Made by a program: the position numbers and the translations under genes
Shown here: positions 22,207-31,835 of the stretch, one piece after another
Layout: every line of letters begins with the position of its first letter
Position numbering within the stretch: the stretch's first letter is position 1
From: Solwaraspora sp. WMMD1047
Lineage (GTDB): Bacteria; Actinomycetota; Actinomycetes; Mycobacteriales; Micromonosporaceae
Reading direction: 5' to 3'
Length of the DNA: 64,000 bases
Assembly (NCBI RefSeq): GCF_029626155.1
Contig: NZ_JARUBL010000001.1
Coordinates: 1,550,001 to 1,614,000, forward strand
Notes under the pieces: generated by a model
Told to the model about the DNA's origin: nothing
The model's input: the letters and a program-made list of their open reading frames with translations, nothing else
Database searches by the model: none

Positions 22207-23001
22207 TCAGCCGTCCCGGGCGGTGACCAGGGACGCGAAGACCACGATGTTGTCGGCGTACCCGACCTGGCCGCCCACCCAGCGGCCGCCGCAGGTGATC
22301 ACCCGCAGGCCGGGGCGGCTGAAGTCCTCGTAGAGCTGATCCACCGGCAACCGGGTCTTGTCGTACCGGCTGATCGAGTTGACCTCGAACACCGCGATCG
22401 AGCCGTCCGCCCGACTGACCTCGATCTTCTCGCCGGACCGCAGGTCGCTCAGATCGTGGAAGACAGCCGGGCCGGTCTGGGTGTCGACGTGCCCGACGAG
22501 CACCGCCGGGCCGTACTGGCCGGGGGTCGGGCTCTGGTTGTACCAGCCGGCCTCCTGCGCCCGCTCGGCGCTGGGCGCGGCGATCGCCCCGTCATCGGCG
22601 AGGCCGACCTCGTGCACGGGCGCGTCCAGCCGCAGCGCCCGGATCGAGATCCCGACCGGCTGGCTGGCCGCCATCACCGGGAACCGGTCCGGCGGCGGCT
22701 TGATCCCCGCGCTGATCACGCTCGGCAGGATCGCCGTCCCGGTCAACCGCTCGAAGACCAGCCCGCCGATGATCAACATCATCAGGGTGGCGATGACCAG
22801 GGCCGGCCCGGGCAGCCGCGGCAGCCGACCCGCCGCCCGGCCGCCCCCCGGCCGTCCCCTCCCAGCCGGGCGCCGGCGGGCGGGGGCGGCGAGGGTGCCC
22901 GGCGCCGCCCGGTCGGCGCTGTCCGGGGTGACGACGCTGGCGGCCGACGCCTGCCCGGCGATCTCGACGAGCAGCCGCCACCACCGACGACGGTCGACCA
23001 T
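22207..23001 (-). CDS. Class F sortase
   Basis: A 264-residue class F sortase, a membrane-anchored transpeptidase. A basic N-terminal region precedes a membrane helix (LVIATLMMLIIGGLVF, about residues 69-85). The sortase barrel carries the histidine in LVGHVDT and the nucleophilic cysteine in LRVITCGG, followed by YADNIVVFA. Class F enzymes attach surface proteins in Actinobacteria, but their substrates are poorly defined. Its gene follows the gene for a secreted protein with a C-terminal membrane anchor by twelve bases, which is an obvious candidate client or partner (inference). Confidence 0.9.
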   Translation of the reverse strand: MVDRRRWWRLLVEIAGQASAASVVTPDSADRAAPGTLAAPARRRPAGRGRPGGGRAAGRLPRLPGPALVIATLMMLIIGGLVFERLTGTAILPSVISAGIKPPPDRFPVMAASQPVGISIRALRLDAPVHEVGLADDGAIAAPSAERAQEAGWYNQSPTPGQYGPAVLVGHVDTQTGPAVFHDLSDLRSGEKIEVSRADGSIAVFEVNSISRYDKTRLPVDQLYEDFSRPGLRVITCGGRWVGGQVGYADNIVVFASLVTARDG

Positions 23002-23013
23002 GATCCGGACGGG

Positions 23014-23532
23014 TCAGCGTTCCGGCTCGGTGCGGGCCCGCCGCATCCCGACCAGCCACAGGCCGCCGACCAGCGCGAGCACCCCGGCGCCGCCGGCCAG
23101 GGCGAACGGGCTCAACCCGCCGCCGGCCGTCCCGCCGCCCCCGGTGGCCGGACCCTGACTGGGCTTGCTCATGTTCACCACCGTCAGGGTGGTGGTGGCC
23201 GTGCTTCCGTTCTGGCACTTCAGGTTGACCCCGTACGAGCCGGGCGCCCGGCTGCCCGGGATGGTCACCGCGCCGGTGAGGAAGCCGTTGTCCGGACGCA
23301 GTATCACCCGGCCGAACGCGTCGGAGTCGACGGTGGCCTGCTCGGTGTTGCTGTTGTCGCAGTTGGCGCGCAGGCTCACCCGGGCACCGGCCTGCGCGGT
23401 ACTCGGCGTCACCTCCACGAAGGTGTTCTGCGGCTGGTTCTGGGTCTGGGCCTCAGCCAGCGCCGGCCCCGCCGGCAGCAGGGTGGCACCCAGCACGACG
23501 GCGGCCGCGGCAAAGCGCATCAAAGTACGCAT
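23014..23532 (-). CDS. Secreted protein with C-terminal membrane anchor, sortase partner
   Basis: A 172-residue surface protein of unknown function. It has a signal peptide (MRTLMRFAAAAVVLGATLLPAGPALA), a beta-rich domain of about 95 residues with two cysteines (LRANCDNS and LKCQNGS) that could form a disulfide, a Gly-rich linker (ATGGGGTAGGG), a terminal hydrophobic helix and the basic tail MRRARTEPER. The last three elements imitate a cell-wall sorting signal, but I see no LPxTG. ATG 23532 with GGAGGGGG upstream gives a clean signal peptide; a start at 23580 would not. Upstream of and close to the sortase gene. Confidence 0.75.
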   Translation of the reverse strand: MRTLMRFAAAAVVLGATLLPAGPALAEAQTQNQPQNTFVEVTPSTAQAGARVSLRANCDNSNTEQATVDSDAFGRVILRPDNGFLTGAVTIPGSRAPGSYGVNLKCQNGSTATTTLTVVNMSKPSQGPATGGGGTAGGGLSPFALAGGAGVLALVGGLWLVGMRRARTEPER

Positions 23533-23586
23533 GATTCCCCCCTCCGCGCCGAGGAGTTCCCACCGGTCGCGGCCCGACACCCGTGA

Positions 23587-24024
23587 TCAAGGCAGCGGGG
23601 TGACCGGATGCCAGTCCAGCGGGGTGGAGAGCACCATCGTGCTCGACGGCCGCCCGTACGGGGCAAGCCGGTCGATCACCTCCTCGAAGGCGTCGATCGA
23701 ACCGGCCGCCACCTTCAGGACACTGCACGCGTCGCCGGTGATCCGGTGGATCTCCAGAATCTCCGGCCAGTCCGGCACCGCCGGGTCCCGCAGCACACAG
23801 TGCGGGCCGTAACAGGACATCCGGATCAGCGCCACCACCGGCCGGCCGGCCCGGTTCAGGTCGACGTGGGCGTGGTACCCGACGATCACCCCGGACTCCT
23901 CCAGCCGGCGGACCCGCTCCGCCACCGCCGGCGGCGACAGATGCACCCGGCGGGACAGCTCGCTGAAGGAGAGCCGGGCGTCGGCCTGCAACTCGCGCAA
24001 CAGTGCCCAGTCCATGTCGTCCAC
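23587..24024 (-). CDS. Lrp/AsnC family regulator, probable regulator of the kynurenine operon
   Basis: A 145-residue Lrp/AsnC-type regulator. Residues 1-60 form the winged helix (DWALLRELQADARLSFSELSRRVHLSPPAVAERVRRLEESGVI), followed by the RAM ligand-binding domain with EILEIHRITGDACSVLKVAAGS. It is transcribed divergently from kynA, 123 bases apart. In Pseudomonas, KynR, also Lrp/AsnC, activates kyn genes with kynurenine, so the arrangement suggests the same role here (inference). The start is GTG 24024 with GGGAG upstream; an ATG four codons in is also possible. Confidence 0.85.
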   Translation of the reverse strand: MDDMDWALLRELQADARLSFSELSRRVHLSPPAVAERVRRLEESGVIVGYHAHVDLNRAGRPVVALIRMSCYGPHCVLRDPAVPDWPEILEIHRITGDACSVLKVAAGSIDAFEEVIDRLAPYGRPSSTMVLSTPLDWHPVTPLP

Positions 24025-24147
24025 GACCGCTCCCCTTCTCGAACGTTAAGTCGATCCCCAAACTAGCCGCACGACCGCAGGTCAGCGCCCCCGAGCGCCG
24101 TTGGTTCGGCATTCCGCCCGGCGACCCGGCACAGAGATCATGGACCG
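24025..24147. promoter_or_regulatory. Divergent control region of regulator and kynurenine operon
   Basis: The 123-base gap between the Lrp-type gene and kynA contains a relatively AT-rich patch, GAACGTTAAGTCGATC near 24039-24055, centred on the palindrome AACGTT. This is a plausible Lrp-family binding site. GATCAT at 24136-24141 lies exactly six bases before the kynA GTG and could be a -10 element of a leaderless transcript. Confidence 0.4.
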
Positions 24148-25038
24148 GTGGAGAGCAGCGTCAGGGTCGAGAGCGCGGTGCGGCCGGTAACCGCGCAGGA
24201 ACGGGACGCCCGTGCGGCGGCCAACGCCGGCGAGCCGACCCTCGACTTCCCGGACCGGATCCCGTACGACACCTACACCCACGCCAGCACCCTGCACCGG
24301 CTGCAGCAGCCGGTCAGCGGCGACCCCGGCGAGATGTCGTTCCTGATGGTCAGCCAGATCATGGAGCTCTATTTCGGGCTCACCTGCTACGAACTGCGCG
24401 AGGCGCAGCGGCTGCTGCGCGCCGACGAGATCTGGCCCAGCCTGGCCCCACTACGCCGGGCGGCCCTGCACCTGGAAGGGCTCAACGCCGCCTGGCAGGG
24501 GCTGCGCTGGATGACCCCGGCCGACTTCAACCGGTTCCGCAACCTGCTCGGCGAGGGCTCCGGCTTCCAGTCCGCCATGTACCGGCAGCTCGAATTCCTG
24601 CTCGGGCTCAAGACGGCCAGCCTGGTCCGGCCGTTCCGGCGCCAACCCGACGTGCACGCCGAACTGGTCGCCACGCTGCGCGCGCCGAGCCTCTGGGACG
24701 ACACCGTCGCGCTGCTCGCCCGGCACGGCCACGACATCCCGGCCCACCTGCTCGACCGGGACTTCGGCACCGAACACGAGCCGCACGAACTGGTCGAGGC
24801 GGCCTGGGTGCGCATCTACCGGCACCCCGGCCCCGACAACCACCTGCGGCTGCTCGGCGAGGCGCTGACCGAGGTCGCCGACCGGTTCGGTGACTGGCGC
24901 TACCAGCACCTGCGGGCCGTGCAGCGGACAATGGGCAACAAGGTGGGCAGCGGCGGCTCCGCCGGGGTCACCTGGTTGCAGCGCAGCATGGCGCGGACCG
25001 TCTTCCCGGAACTCTGGTCCGCCCGCACGGACATGTGA
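24148..25038 (+). CDS. kynA: Tryptophan 2,3-dioxygenase
   Basis: A 296-residue heme dioxygenase opening the indole ring of L-tryptophan to N-formylkynurenine, the first step of the operon. Characteristic stretches are YDTYTHASTLHRLQQP, FLMVSQIMELYFGL, WMTPADFNRFRNLLGEGSGFQSAMYRQLEFLLG and the distal MGNKVGSGGSAGVTWLQ segment near the C-terminus that closes over substrate. Family length is normal. Start GTG 24148 has no clear ribosome site. kynU begins ten bases after the stop, the only real gap in the operon. The divergent Lrp-type gene probably controls it. Confidence 0.95.
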   Translation: MESSVRVESAVRPVTAQERDARAAANAGEPTLDFPDRIPYDTYTHASTLHRLQQPVSGDPGEMSFLMVSQIMELYFGLTCYELREAQRLLRADEIWPSLAPLRRAALHLEGLNAAWQGLRWMTPADFNRFRNLLGEGSGFQSAMYRQLEFLLGLKTASLVRPFRRQPDVHAELVATLRAPSLWDDTVALLARHGHDIPAHLLDRDFGTEHEPHELVEAAWVRIYRHPGPDNHLRLLGEALTEVADRFGDWRYQHLRAVQRTMGNKVGSGGSAGVTWLQRSMARTVFPELWSARTDM

Positions 25039-25048
25039 CGGTAGAGCG

Positions 25049-26299
25049 ATGACGATGCCAGCACCGCCGGCCCGGGCGCTCGAACTCGACGCCGCCGACC
25101 CCGGCCACCGCGAACTGTTCCACGTTCCACCGGCCGACGGCGGCGACCACCGGTCGACCGCGTACCTGGCCGGCAACTCGCTCGGCCTGCAACCCCGGGC
25201 CACCCGCGACGAACTCCTCGCCGACCTCGACGCCTGGGCCCGGCTCGGCGTCGAGGGCCACCTGGAAGCCGAGCGCCCCTGGCTGCCGTACCACGAACTG
25301 CTCACCGACCCGGCCGCCCGACTGGTCGGCGCCCGGCCCACCGAGGCCGTGGTGATGAACTCCCTGACGGTCAACCTGCACCTGCTGATGGTGTCGTTCT
25401 ACCGGCCGGTCGGCCGGCGCGACCAGATCCTGATCGAGGAATCCGCCTTCCCCTCCGACAGCTACGCCGTCCGCAGCCAGGCCCGGTTCCACGGCCGCGA
25501 CCCGGACACCACCGTGGTCCGCACCGACGACGCCGCCGGCTACCTGGCGCGGGCCGGCGACCGGGTGGCGCTGGTGCTGCTCGGCGGGGTCAACTACCTG
25601 ACCGGCAAGCTGCTCGACATCCCCGGGATCACCCGGGCCGGCCGGGCCGCCGGAGCCATCGTCGGCTGGGATCTGGCGCACGCCGCCGGCAACGTGCCGC
25701 TCGCCCTGCACGACTGGGACGTCGACTTCGCGGCCTGGTGCTCGTACAAGTACCTCAACTCCGGACCGGGCGCGCTGGCCGGCGCGTTCGTGCACGAACG
25801 GCACCTGGACGACCCGCGCATCAACCGGTTCGAGGGCTGGTGGAGCACCGACCCGGCGACCCGCTTCGAGATGGCCCCGGTGGCCCGGCCGCTGCCCACC
25901 GCCGACGCCTGGCAGATCTCCAACCCGCCGATCTTCGCGATGGGGCCGGTGCGGACCTCGCTGGAGATCTTCGACCGGATCGGGATGCCCGCGCTGCGGG
26001 CCCGCAGCCAGCGGCTCACCGGCTACCTTGCCGAACTGCTCGACCAGGTCGTCGCCACCCGGCCGCTCACCGTGCTCACCCCCGCCGACCCGCACCGCCG
26101 CGGCTGCCAGCTCTCCGTCCGGATCGGCCGGGGCAGCGCCGCCGAACTCACCAAACGACTACGCCACGAGTACGGCGTGATCGCCGACGCCCGCGAGCCG
26201 GACGTGATCCGGCTCGCCCCGGTGCCGCTCTACTCCACCTACCACGACTGCTGGCGGGCCGCCGCCGCGCTCGCCGCCCTCGTCGAGGAGGGTCGATGA
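25049..26299 (+). CDS. kynU: Kynureninase
   Basis: A 416-residue PLP enzyme cleaving kynurenine or 3-hydroxykynurenine to anthranilate or 3-hydroxyanthranilate plus alanine. Family markers are YLAGNSLGLQPR near the N-terminus, MNSLTVNLHLLMVSFYRP, GWDLAHAAGNVPLALHDWDVDFAAWCSYKYLNSGPGA in which the lysine of SYKYLN should carry PLP, and the later FEGWWSTDP and LSVRIG segments (overlong stretches abbreviated by their key residues). Since a 3-monooxygenase follows, the physiological substrate is probably 3-hydroxykynurenine. ATG 25049 is preceded by GTAGAGCG. The gene after it starts inside its stop (ATGA). Confidence 0.95.
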   Translation: MTMPAPPARALELDAADPGHRELFHVPPADGGDHRSTAYLAGNSLGLQPRATRDELLADLDAWARLGVEGHLEAERPWLPYHELLTDPAARLVGARPTEAVVMNSLTVNLHLLMVSFYRPVGRRDQILIEESAFPSDSYAVRSQARFHGRDPDTTVVRTDDAAGYLARAGDRVALVLLGGVNYLTGKLLDIPGITRAGRAAGAIVGWDLAHAAGNVPLALHDWDVDFAAWCSYKYLNSGPGALAGAFVHERHLDDPRINRFEGWWSTDPATRFEMAPVARPLPTADAWQISNPPIFAMGPVRTSLEIFDRIGMPALRARSQRLTGYLAELLDQVVATRPLTVLTPADPHRRGCQLSVRIGRGSAAELTKRLRHEYGVIADAREPDVIRLAPVPLYSTYHDCWRAAAALAALVEEGR

Positions 26300-27633
26300 C
26301 CGAGGTCACCATCGTCGGTGCCGGCCTGGCCGGCTCCCTGCTGGCCTGCTTCCTGGCCCGCCGGGGCCACCAGGTCACCGTCTACGAGCGGCGCGCCGAC
26401 CCGCGCCGCACCGCCGCCGAGCGGGGCCGGTCGATCAACCTGGCACTCTCCGAGCGGGGCCTGGACGCGCTGCGCCGGATCGGGCTGGACCAGCAGGTGC
26501 TGGCCGAGGCGCTGCCGATGCGCGGCCGCATGATCCACCCGGTGGGGGCGCCGACGGACTTCCAGCCGTACAGCGCCGACGGGCGCCGGGCCATCAACTC
26601 GATCGGCCGGGGCGCCCTCAACCAGACCCTGCTGGACGCCGCCGAGGCCCACGACGGGGTACGCGTCCACTTCGACCACCGGCTGGTCGGGCTCGTCCCG
26701 CAGACCGGCGAGCTGACGTTCGAGACCCCGACCGGCCCGGTCCGGACCACCGCCGAGGTGGTGCTCGGCGCCGACGGGGCCGGATCGGCCGTCCGCGGCC
26801 AGCTGCTCAACGCCGGGCTGCTCACCGAGACCCTGGACTTCCTCGACTACGGCTACAAGGAACTGACCATCCCGCCCGCCGACGGCGAGTTCGCGCTCGA
26901 CCCGGGCGCGCTGCACATCTGGCCGCGCGGCACCTCGATGATGATCGCCCTGCCCAACCCGGACCGCTCCTTCACCTGCACCCTGTTCTGGCCGACCAGC
27001 GGCACCACCAGCTTCGCCTCGCTGGGCAGCCCGGCCGCCATCGAACGGCACTTCCAGACCCACTACCCCGACCTGCCGCCGCTGGCGCCGAACCTGGTCG
27101 ACGACTACCTGCACAACCCGGTCGGGCTGCTCGGCACCGTGCACTGCACACCCTGGCAGACGGCCGGCCGGGTCGGCCTGGTCGGCGACGCCGCACACGC
27201 CATCGTCCCGTTCTACGGCCAGGGCGCCAACTGCGCCTTCGAGGACGTGGTCGAACTGGACCGCTGCCTGACCGAATGCGACGGCGACTGGGCGGCGGCG
27301 CTGCCCCGCTACCAGGCCCGCCGGATCGACAACGCCGACGCGATCGCCGAAATGGCGCTGGCCAACTTCGTCGAGATGCGCGACCGGGTCGCCTCGCCGC
27401 TGTTCCAGCTCGGCCGCCGGGCCGAGCACGCCCTGGAACGCGCCCTGCCCGGCCGCTACGTCTCCCGCTACGAACTGGTCTCCTTCACCACCACCCCGTA
27501 CGCCGAGGTCCGGCGCCGGGTCCGCCGCCAGCACCGGATCCTCGCGGCGGCGGCCGCTGCGGTGGTCGGCACCGCGCTGGTAGGCACCGCGCTGGCCGGT
27601 ACGGCGCTGGCCGGTCGGCGGTCGCGCCGATGA
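26296..27633 (+). CDS. kmo: Kynurenine 3-monooxygenase
   Basis: A 445-residue FAD-dependent aromatic hydroxylase that makes 3-hydroxykynurenine from kynurenine with NADPH and oxygen. The N-terminal Rossmann motif is VGAGLAGSLLACFLARRG, followed by YERR, GRSINLALSERGLDALR (typical of KMO), and the FAD-binding LVGDAAHAIVPFYGQGANCAFED. The C-terminus, from about residue 413, is a hydrophobic segment built from five-residue repeats (GTALV GTALA GTALA) and ending GRRSRR. This could anchor the enzyme to the membrane, as the C-terminal helix of eukaryotic KMO does. ATG 26296 overlaps the kynU stop. Confidence 0.93.
   Translation: MTEVTIVGAGLAGSLLACFLARRGHQVTVYERRADPRRTAAERGRSINLALSERGLDALRRIGLDQQVLAEALPMRGRMIHPVGAPTDFQPYSADGRRAINSIGRGALNQTLLDAAEAHDGVRVHFDHRLVGLVPQTGELTFETPTGPVRTTAEVVLGADGAGSAVRGQLLNAGLLTETLDFLDYGYKELTIPPADGEFALDPGALHIWPRGTSMMIALPNPDRSFTCTLFWPTSGTTSFASLGSPAAIERHFQTHYPDLPPLAPNLVDDYLHNPVGLLGTVHCTPWQTAGRVGLVGDAAHAIVPFYGQGANCAFEDVVELDRCLTECDGDWAAALPRYQARRIDNADAIAEMALANFVEMRDRVASPLFQLGRRAEHALERALPGRYVSRYELVSFTTTPYAEVRRRVRRQHRILAAAAAAVVGTALVGTALAGTALAGRRSRR
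27568..27612 (+). repeat. Three 15-bp tandem repeats inside kmo
   Basis: Units at 27568-27582, 27583-27597 and 27598-27612 follow GGCACCGCGCTGGYM with few substitutions and encode GTALV/GTALA/GTALA near the kmo C-terminus. Copy number could vary by slippage without breaking the frame, lengthening or shortening the putative membrane anchor. Confidence 0.75.
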
Positions 27634-29165
27634 CGCCGCGACCCGAACCGGCCCGGGCGGCCGGCCCGGCCTGGGCGCCCGAACTGATGGCCGGCCGACC
27701 GGTCGGCGAACCCGAACTGCTGCGCGGCTTCATCGACGGCGGCTTCGTCGCCGGCGGCAAGACCTTCACCAAGGCCAGCCCGGTCACCGGCGAGATCCTC
27801 TTCGAGGTGGCCGAGGCCGACGAGTCCATGGTGGACGACGCGGTGGCCGCCGCCCGGGCGGCGCTGAACGGACCGTGGGGCCGCCTCGGCGAGGCCGGCC
27901 GGGCGGCCGTCCTGCGGCGCGTCGCCGACGAGCTGGAACGCCGCTTCGACGACCTGGTCACCGCCGAGGTCGCCGACACCGGCAAGGCCATCTCCCAGGC
28001 CCGCACCCTGGACGTGCCGCGCGGCGCCGCCAACTTCCGGGCCTTCGCCGAGATCGCCGCCAGCGCGCCGACCGAGTCGTTCACCACCGTCACCCCTACC
28101 GGCCGGGCGCTCAACTACGCCCTGCGCAAGCCGGTCGGCGTGGTCGCCATCGTCGTACCGTGGAATCTGCCCCTGCTGCTGCTGACCTGGAAGGTCGCTC
28201 CCGCCCTGGCCTGCGGAAACGCCGTGGTGGTGAAGCCGTCCGAGGAGACCCCGGCGTCCGCGACGCTGCTGGCCGAGGTGATGGCCGCGGCCGGCGTACC
28301 CGATGGGGTTTTCAATCTCGTGCACGGGTTCGGGCCGGACTCCGCCGGCGAGTTCCTGACCCGGCACCCCGGCGTGGACGCGATCACCTTCACCGGCGAA
28401 TCGCGCACCGGAGCCACCATCATGCGGGCCGCCGCCGACGGGGTGAAGGCGGTCTCGTTCGAGCTGGGCGGAAAGAACGCCGGGCTGGTCTTCGCCGACG
28501 CCGACCTGGACGCCGCCGTCGCCGGCTCGGTGCGCTCCAGCTTCACCAACGGCGGCCAGGTGTGCCTCTGCACCGAGCGGATCTACGTGCAGCGGCCGGT
28601 CTTCGACGAGTTCGCCGAGCGGCTGGCTGAGCGGGCCGCCGGGCTCACCTTCGGCTGGCCGTCGGACGAGGCGACCGTGAACATGCCGCTCATCTCGGCC
28701 GAACACCGGCGCAAGGTGCTGGGCTGCTACGACCTGGCCCGTGCGGAAGGGGCCACCGTGCTCACCGGCGGCGGGGTGCCGACCTTCGGCGACGCCCGCG
28801 ACGGCGGCGCCTACGTCCAGCCGACGGTGCTCACCGGACTCGGCCCGGCCACCCGGACCAACCGGGAGGAGATCTTCGGGCCGGTCTGCCACCTGGCGCC
28901 CTTCGACGACGAGCAGGAGGCGTTCGCGCTCGCCAACGACAGCGACTACGGTCTGGCGGCGACGGTCTGGACCCGCGACGTCGGGCGCGCCCACCGGGCC
29001 GGCGCGGGGCTGGCCGCCGGGATCGTCTGGGTGAACACCTGGTTCCTGCGCGACCTGCGTACCCCGTTCGGCGGGATGCGGGCCTCCGGGATCGGCCGGG
29101 AGGGCGGCACCCACTCGCTCGACTTCTACTCCGAACTGACGAACGTCTGCGTGGACCTGACATGA
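27630..29165 (+). CDS. 2-Aminomuconate 6-semialdehyde dehydrogenase
   Basis: A 511-residue NAD-dependent aldehyde dehydrogenase in the hydroxymuconic/aminomuconic semialdehyde branch (AmnC, DmpC, XylG). It has [32 protein letters not shown], the catalytic Glu in [10 protein letters not shown], the cysteine in [14 protein letters not shown] and [16 protein letters not shown] at the C-terminus. In this operon it would oxidise 2-aminomuconate semialdehyde, made by decarboxylation of the ring-cleavage product, to 2-aminomuconate. About 35 residues at the N-terminus precede the conserved core. ATG 27630 overlaps the kmo stop (ATGA). Confidence 0.9.
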   Translation: MTPRPEPARAAGPAWAPELMAGRPVGEPELLRGFIDGGFVAGGKTFTKASPVTGEILFEVAEADESMVDDAVAAARAALNGPWGRLGEAGRAAVLRRVADELERRFDDLVTAEVADTGKAISQARTLDVPRGAANFRAFAEIAASAPTESFTTVTPTGRALNYALRKPVGVVAIVVPWNLPLLLLTWKVAPALACGNAVVVKPSEETPASATLLAEVMAAAGVPDGVFNLVHGFGPDSAGEFLTRHPGVDAITFTGESRTGATIMRAAADGVKAVSFELGGKNAGLVFADADLDAAVAGSVRSSFTNGGQVCLCTERIYVQRPVFDEFAERLAERAAGLTFGWPSDEATVNMPLISAEHRRKVLGCYDLARAEGATVLTGGGVPTFGDARDGGAYVQPTVLTGLGPATRTNREEIFGPVCHLAPFDDEQEAFALANDSDYGLAATVWTRDVGRAHRAGAGLAAGIVWVNTWFLRDLRTPFGGMRASGIGREGGTHSLDFYSELTNVCVDLT

Positions 29166-29941
29166 CCGACATCCAGGGCGCCGTCCGCGCCCTCACCAGG
29201 GCCCGCGAGGCCCGCGAACCCTGCCCGCCGCTGCGCGGGTCGCTCCTGTCCAGCGGCGACATCGAGTCCGCGTACGAGGTGCAGCGCGCCCAGGTCCGCG
29301 ACTGGCTCGCCGCCGGGCACCGCACGGTCGGGGCGAAGATCGGTCTGACCTCGCCGGCCGTGCAGCAGGCGCTGGGTGTCTTCCAGCCCGACTTCGGGGT
29401 GCTGCTGGACAGCATGGCGGTGCCCGACGGCGCCGAGGTCGACCCGGCCCGGCTGCTGCAGCCGAAGGTGGAGGCCGAGGTCGCGTTCGTGCTCGGCGGC
29501 GACCTGCCGTACGAGCGGGTGACGAGTGCCGACGTCATCCGGGCCACCGACCACCTGCTGCCGGCCATCGAGATCGTCGACTCCCGGGTGGCCGACTGGG
29601 ACATCTCCATCGTGGACACCGTGGCCGACAACGCCTCCAGCGGGTTGTTCGTGCTCGGCACCACGCCCCGCCGGCTGCGCGACGTGGACCTGCGGCTCTG
29701 CGGGATGGTGCTCGAACACGCCGGCGAGCCGGTCTCGGTCGGCGCCGGCGCCGCCTGTCTCGGCAACCCGCTGCACGCGGTGGCCTGGCTGGCCGGCACG
29801 CTGGCCAGCGCCGGCGACCCGCTGCGGGCCGGCGACGTGGTGCTCTCCGGTGCCCTCGGACCGATGGTCGCGGTGACCCCGGGGGCGGCGTACGAGGCCC
29901 GGATCTCCGGGTTCGGCTCAGTGAGGACGTGTTTCGCATGA
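29162..29941 (+). CDS. 2-Oxopent-4-enoate hydratase
   Basis: A 259-residue hydratase of the MhpD/XylJ/DmpE family that adds water to 2-hydroxypenta-2,4-dienoate to give 4-hydroxy-2-oxovalerate. Family segments are [47 protein letters not shown] with the metal-binding acidic residues, [26 protein letters not shown] and [10 protein letters not shown]. The related decarboxylase of the same fold lies three genes downstream; the [10 protein letters not shown] segment favours hydratase here. ATGA overlaps join it to both neighbours. Confidence 0.9.
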   Translation: MTDIQGAVRALTRAREAREPCPPLRGSLLSSGDIESAYEVQRAQVRDWLAAGHRTVGAKIGLTSPAVQQALGVFQPDFGVLLDSMAVPDGAEVDPARLLQPKVEAEVAFVLGGDLPYERVTSADVIRATDHLLPAIEIVDSRVADWDISIVDTVADNASSGLFVLGTTPRRLRDVDLRLCGMVLEHAGEPVSVGAGAACLGNPLHAVAWLAGTLASAGDPLRAGDVVLSGALGPMVAVTPGAAYEARISGFGSVRTCFA

Positions 29942-30831
29942 CGGTAGGCGTGGCGGTGCTCGGATCGGGCAACATCGGCACCGACCTGATGATCAAACTC
30001 CTGCGCGGTGGTGGGGAGCTGACGGTGCGGGCGATGGCCGGCATCGACCCGGCCTCCGACGGGCTCGCCCGGGCCGGCCGGCTCGGCGTGCCGACCACCG
30101 CCGCCGGCGTCGACGGGCTGGTGAGCATGCCGGAGTTCGCCGACGTCGAACTGGTCTTCGACGCCACCTCGGCCGCCGCCCACCACCGGCACGACGCGGT
30201 GCTGCGCGAACACGGCCGCACCATCATCGACCTGACCCCGGCCGCGATCGGGCCGTACGTGGTGCCGCCGGTCAACCTCGACGCCCACCTGCACGAGCCG
30301 AACCTCAACATGGTCACCTGCGGCGGACAGGCCACCGTCCCGATCGTCGCCGCCGTCGGCCGGGTCACCCCCGTCGGGTACGGCGAGATCGTCGCCTCCA
30401 TCGCATCCCGCTCGGCGGGACCGGGCACCCGCGCCAACATCGACGAGTTCACCGAGACCACCGCGCGGGCCATCGAGGTGGTCGGCGGCGCCGCCCGGGG
30501 CAAGGCGATCATCGTGCTCAACCCGGCCGAGCCGCCGCTGCTGATGCGCGACACCGTCTACTGCCTGTGCTCGGACACCGGCGCCGACCGGTCGGCCATC
30601 GCGGCCTCGGTGACCGCCATGGTCGCCGACGTAGGCGAGTACGTGCCCGGCTATCGGCTCAAGCAGGAGGTCCAGTTCGACGTGGTCGGCGATGAGCTGC
30701 AGGTGTCGGTGTTCCTGGAGGTCGAGGGCGCCGGCCACTACCTGCCCCGGTACGCCGGCAACCTGGACATCATGACCTCGGCTGCGGTGCGGACCGCCGA
30801 ACGCCTGGTCGCCCGGACGGGGGTGCGGTGA
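29938..30831 (+). CDS. Acetaldehyde dehydrogenase (acetylating)
   Basis: A 297-residue CoA-acylating acetaldehyde dehydrogenase of the MhpF/XylQ/DmpF type, turning acetaldehyde, CoA and NAD into acetyl-CoA. The Rossmann motif is [11 protein letters not shown] at the N-terminus. The catalytic cysteine is in [30 protein letters not shown] and the C-terminal [19 protein letters not shown] stretch form the aldolase-contact region. It normally forms a channel-linked complex with the aldolase encoded immediately downstream, consistent with the four-base overlap. ATG 29938 is chosen over the upstream in-frame codon because it overlaps the hydratase stop exactly. Confidence 0.93.
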   Translation: MTVGVAVLGSGNIGTDLMIKLLRGGGELTVRAMAGIDPASDGLARAGRLGVPTTAAGVDGLVSMPEFADVELVFDATSAAAHHRHDAVLREHGRTIIDLTPAAIGPYVVPPVNLDAHLHEPNLNMVTCGGQATVPIVAAVGRVTPVGYGEIVASIASRSAGPGTRANIDEFTETTARAIEVVGGAARGKAIIVLNPAEPPLLMRDTVYCLCSDTGADRSAIAASVTAMVADVGEYVPGYRLKQEVQFDVVGDELQVSVFLEVEGAGHYLPRYAGNLDIMTSAAVRTAERLVARTGVR

Positions 30832-31835
30832 TGATCTACGTCCAGGACGTGACCCTGCGGGACGGCATGCACGCCATCGGGCACCGCTACACCGTCGACC
30901 AGGTCCGCACCATCGCCGCCGCGCTCGACGCCGCCGGGGTGGCCGCCATCGAGGTCGCGCACGGCGACGGGCTGGCCGGCTCCAGCGTCAACTACGGCCG
31001 CGGCGCCGCCACCGACGCGGAATGGATCGCCGCCGCGGCCGAGGTGATGCGCACCGCCCGGCTGACCACCCTGCTGCTGCCCGGCATCGGCACCATCGCC
31101 GACCTGCGGGCCGCCCGCGACCTCGGGGTGAGCAGCGTACGGATCGCCACCCACTGCACCGAGGCCGACATCTCCGCCCAGCACATCTCCTGGGCTCGGG
31201 ACAACGGCATGGACGTGGCCGGCTTCCTGATGATGGCGCACCTGGCCGACCCGGCCGAGCTGGCCCGGCAGGCCAAACTGATGGAGTCCTACGGCGCGCA
31301 CTGCGTCTACGTGACCGACTCCGGCGGGCGGCTGCTCAGCCGGGAGGTGGCCGAGCGGATCGACGCGTACCGGCAGGTGCTGGACCCCCAAACCCAGATC
31401 GGCATCCACGCCCACCACAACCTGTCGCTCGGGGTGGCGAACAGCGTCGCCGCCGTCGAACACGGCGCCACCCGGGTCGACGCGTCGCTGGCCGGCCAGG
31501 GCGCCGGCGCCGGGAACGCGCCGCTGGAGGTCTTCGCCGCCGTCGCCGAGCTGCACGGCTGGCAGCACGGCTGCGACGTGTTCGCGCTGATGGACGCCGC
31601 CGACGACCTGGTCCGGCCGCTTCAGGACCGGCCGGTGCGGGTGGACCGGGAGACGCTGTCGCTGGGCTACGCCGGGGTCTACTCCAGCTTCCTGCGGCAC
31701 GCCGAACGGGCGTCGGCCCGGTACGGCGTCGACGTGCGCGCCATCCTGATGGAGCTGGGCCGGCGCAAGATGGTGGGTGGCCAGGAGGACATGATCGTGG
31801 ACGTGGCGCTGGACCTGGCGGGGGGCCGGTCATGA
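30828..31835 (+). CDS. 4-Hydroxy-2-oxovalerate aldolase
   Basis: A 335-residue class II aldolase with a DRE-TIM fold (MhpE/XylK/DmpG), splitting 4-hydroxy-2-oxovalerate into pyruvate and acetaldehyde. Visible are [14 protein letters not shown] with the metal/substrate Arg-Asp pair, [36 protein letters not shown] with the two metal-binding histidines, and [18 protein letters not shown]. The C-terminal helical domain for dehydrogenase contact is complete. Start GTG 30828 overlaps the previous stop; an ATG one codon later is equivalent. Together with the dehydrogenase it delivers pyruvate and acetyl-CoA. Confidence 0.94.
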   Translation: MMIYVQDVTLRDGMHAIGHRYTVDQVRTIAAALDAAGVAAIEVAHGDGLAGSSVNYGRGAATDAEWIAAAAEVMRTARLTTLLLPGIGTIADLRAARDLGVSSVRIATHCTEADISAQHISWARDNGMDVAGFLMMAHLADPAELARQAKLMESYGAHCVYVTDSGGRLLSREVAERIDAYRQVLDPQTQIGIHAHHNLSLGVANSVAAVEHGATRVDASLAGQGAGAGNAPLEVFAAVAELHGWQHGCDVFALMDAADDLVRPLQDRPVRVDRETLSLGYAGVYSSFLRHAERASARYGVDVRAILMELGRRKMVGGQEDMIVDVALDLAGGRS

